Assembly: GCF_019613795.1 (NCBI RefSeq)
Contig: NZ_CP080429.1
Span: 124,001-188,000, forward strand
Length of the DNA: 64,000 nt
Reading direction: 5' to 3'
Origin: Flavobacterium litorale
Lineage (GTDB): Bacteria > Bacteroidota > Bacteroidia > Flavobacteriales > Flavobacteriaceae
The notes beneath the pieces are model-generated. The model was not told the origin of the DNA. It saw only the letters and a program-made list of their open reading frames with translations, and ran no database searches. The translations under genes were made by a program, and so were the position numbers. The first letter of the stretch is position 1; each line of letters starts with the position of its first letter. Shown here piece by piece: positions 63,718 through 64,000 of the stretch.

Positions 63718-64000
63718 CTATTCGTGTGTATGCCCAGAGGCATTGTGCACATGGTGTACTGTAAACATTTTTTTAGAGTTTTCGGCAATCTCTATAAGGT
63801 GTTCGCCTCCCATAATGTCTGCACTAGTGCCCGCATTATTCATATTGTTATGCAATACTACTTTAGTATCACCATCAAGCAATACATTAACATCTGCCAC
63901 TAAGTGTATAGAGGGTACTTGGTTTTCTCTTACTCTTGCTGTAGATGGCAAACTCAAAGTAACTTCTCTGTAATTATCCGTTGCCGTATTGCTACCTTGG
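63718..64000 (-). CDS. MbnP family copper-binding protein, C-terminal part (partial at right edge)
   Basis: The minus-strand frame is open to the window edge; 93 residues are visible from QGSNTATDNYREVTLSLPST to the stop. It contains the block RENQVPSIHLVADVNVLLDG and ends IMGGEHLIEIAENSKKMF then VHHVHNASGHTHE. This pattern (PSIHL.VDV...DG, then ..DHVHN at the C-terminus) is what I recall for Bacteroidota MbnP-type proteins, whose relatives bind copper through a MauG-modified Trp. The His-rich end fits metal binding. The N-terminus, signal peptide and Trp site are outside the window. Confidence 0.68.
   Translation of the reverse strand, partial: QGSNTATDNYREVTLSLPSTARVRENQVPSIHLVADVNVLLDGDTKVVLHNNMNNAGTSADIMGGEHLIEIAENSKKMFTVHHVHNASGHTHE

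Overview
The window is an AT-rich stretch of a Bacteroidota chromosome, most likely a Flavobacteriaceae member close to Flavobacterium. Four lines of evidence agree. Genes almost never carry Shine-Dalgarno sequences. Many intergenic gaps carry a Bacteroidota-type -7 box (TAnnTTTG). Four secreted proteins end in type IX secretion (T9SS) sorting domains. A SusC/SusD pair is present, and RpoB, RpoC, the DUF families and gene order are of the flavobacterial type. I see no phage, insertion sequence, CRISPR array or rRNA operon. Most of the window is core chromosome.

Layout. 1-782: 3' end of prfC. 869-4729: a giant T9SS cargo protein with a lamin-tail domain inserted in an Fn3 domain and 12 Ig-like repeats. 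5148-10201: udk, a DivIC/FtsB-like gene, both methylmalonyl-CoA mutase subunits and a GyrI-like gene. 10267-13421: tRNA-Pro, a DUF985 cupin, a 2,4-dienoyl-CoA reductase-like SDR and a T9SS cargo protein. 13554-18710: a tight parA-parB-DUF5683-dapB-lepB-wbqC run. 18728-23408 (minus): mutL, two rhomboid proteases and an EEP-family hydrolase. 23541-38427 (minus): rpsU, xerC, hpf, tRNA-Thr/Tyr/Thr, tuf, tRNA-Trp, secE, nusG, rplKAJL, rpoBC and a DUF3467 gene, i.e. the translation/transcription core cluster. 38498-47878 (minus): an archaeal-type alpha-amylase lipoprotein, acyl-CoA dehydrogenase, a helix-hairpin-helix protein, PspC, DUF2851, an exonuclease, a cystathionine beta-synthase-like enzyme and a putative porin. 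47985-56455 (minus): S8 peptidase, SusC, SusD and two surface lipoproteins. 56603-59810: rnhB, lipB and lysS. 59888-64000 (minus): a second S8 peptidase, then an MbnP / MauG-like dihaem peroxidase / outer-membrane protein operon that runs off the right edge.

How the parts work together. The core cluster makes the ribosome and RNA polymerase. rpsU has the only strong Shine-Dalgarno I found, which fits bS21 autoregulation in a phylum whose ribosomes hide the anti-SD. The SusCD locus with its neighbouring secreted peptidase looks like a nutrient-uptake unit whose substrate may be peptide. The MbnP/MauG pair suggests periplasmic or surface copper handling.

The most interesting unexplained signals are these: the MbnP-MauG operon with an internal hairpin; SusCD with an S8 peptidase carrying Glu at the catalytic Asp position; the nested Fn3/LTD and five-unit super-repeat of the giant adhesin-like protein; two places where a -7 promoter box sits in or against a terminator hairpin; and degenerate MutL endonuclease motifs. 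All functional statements come from reading motifs and recalled family knowledge. No database search was possible.
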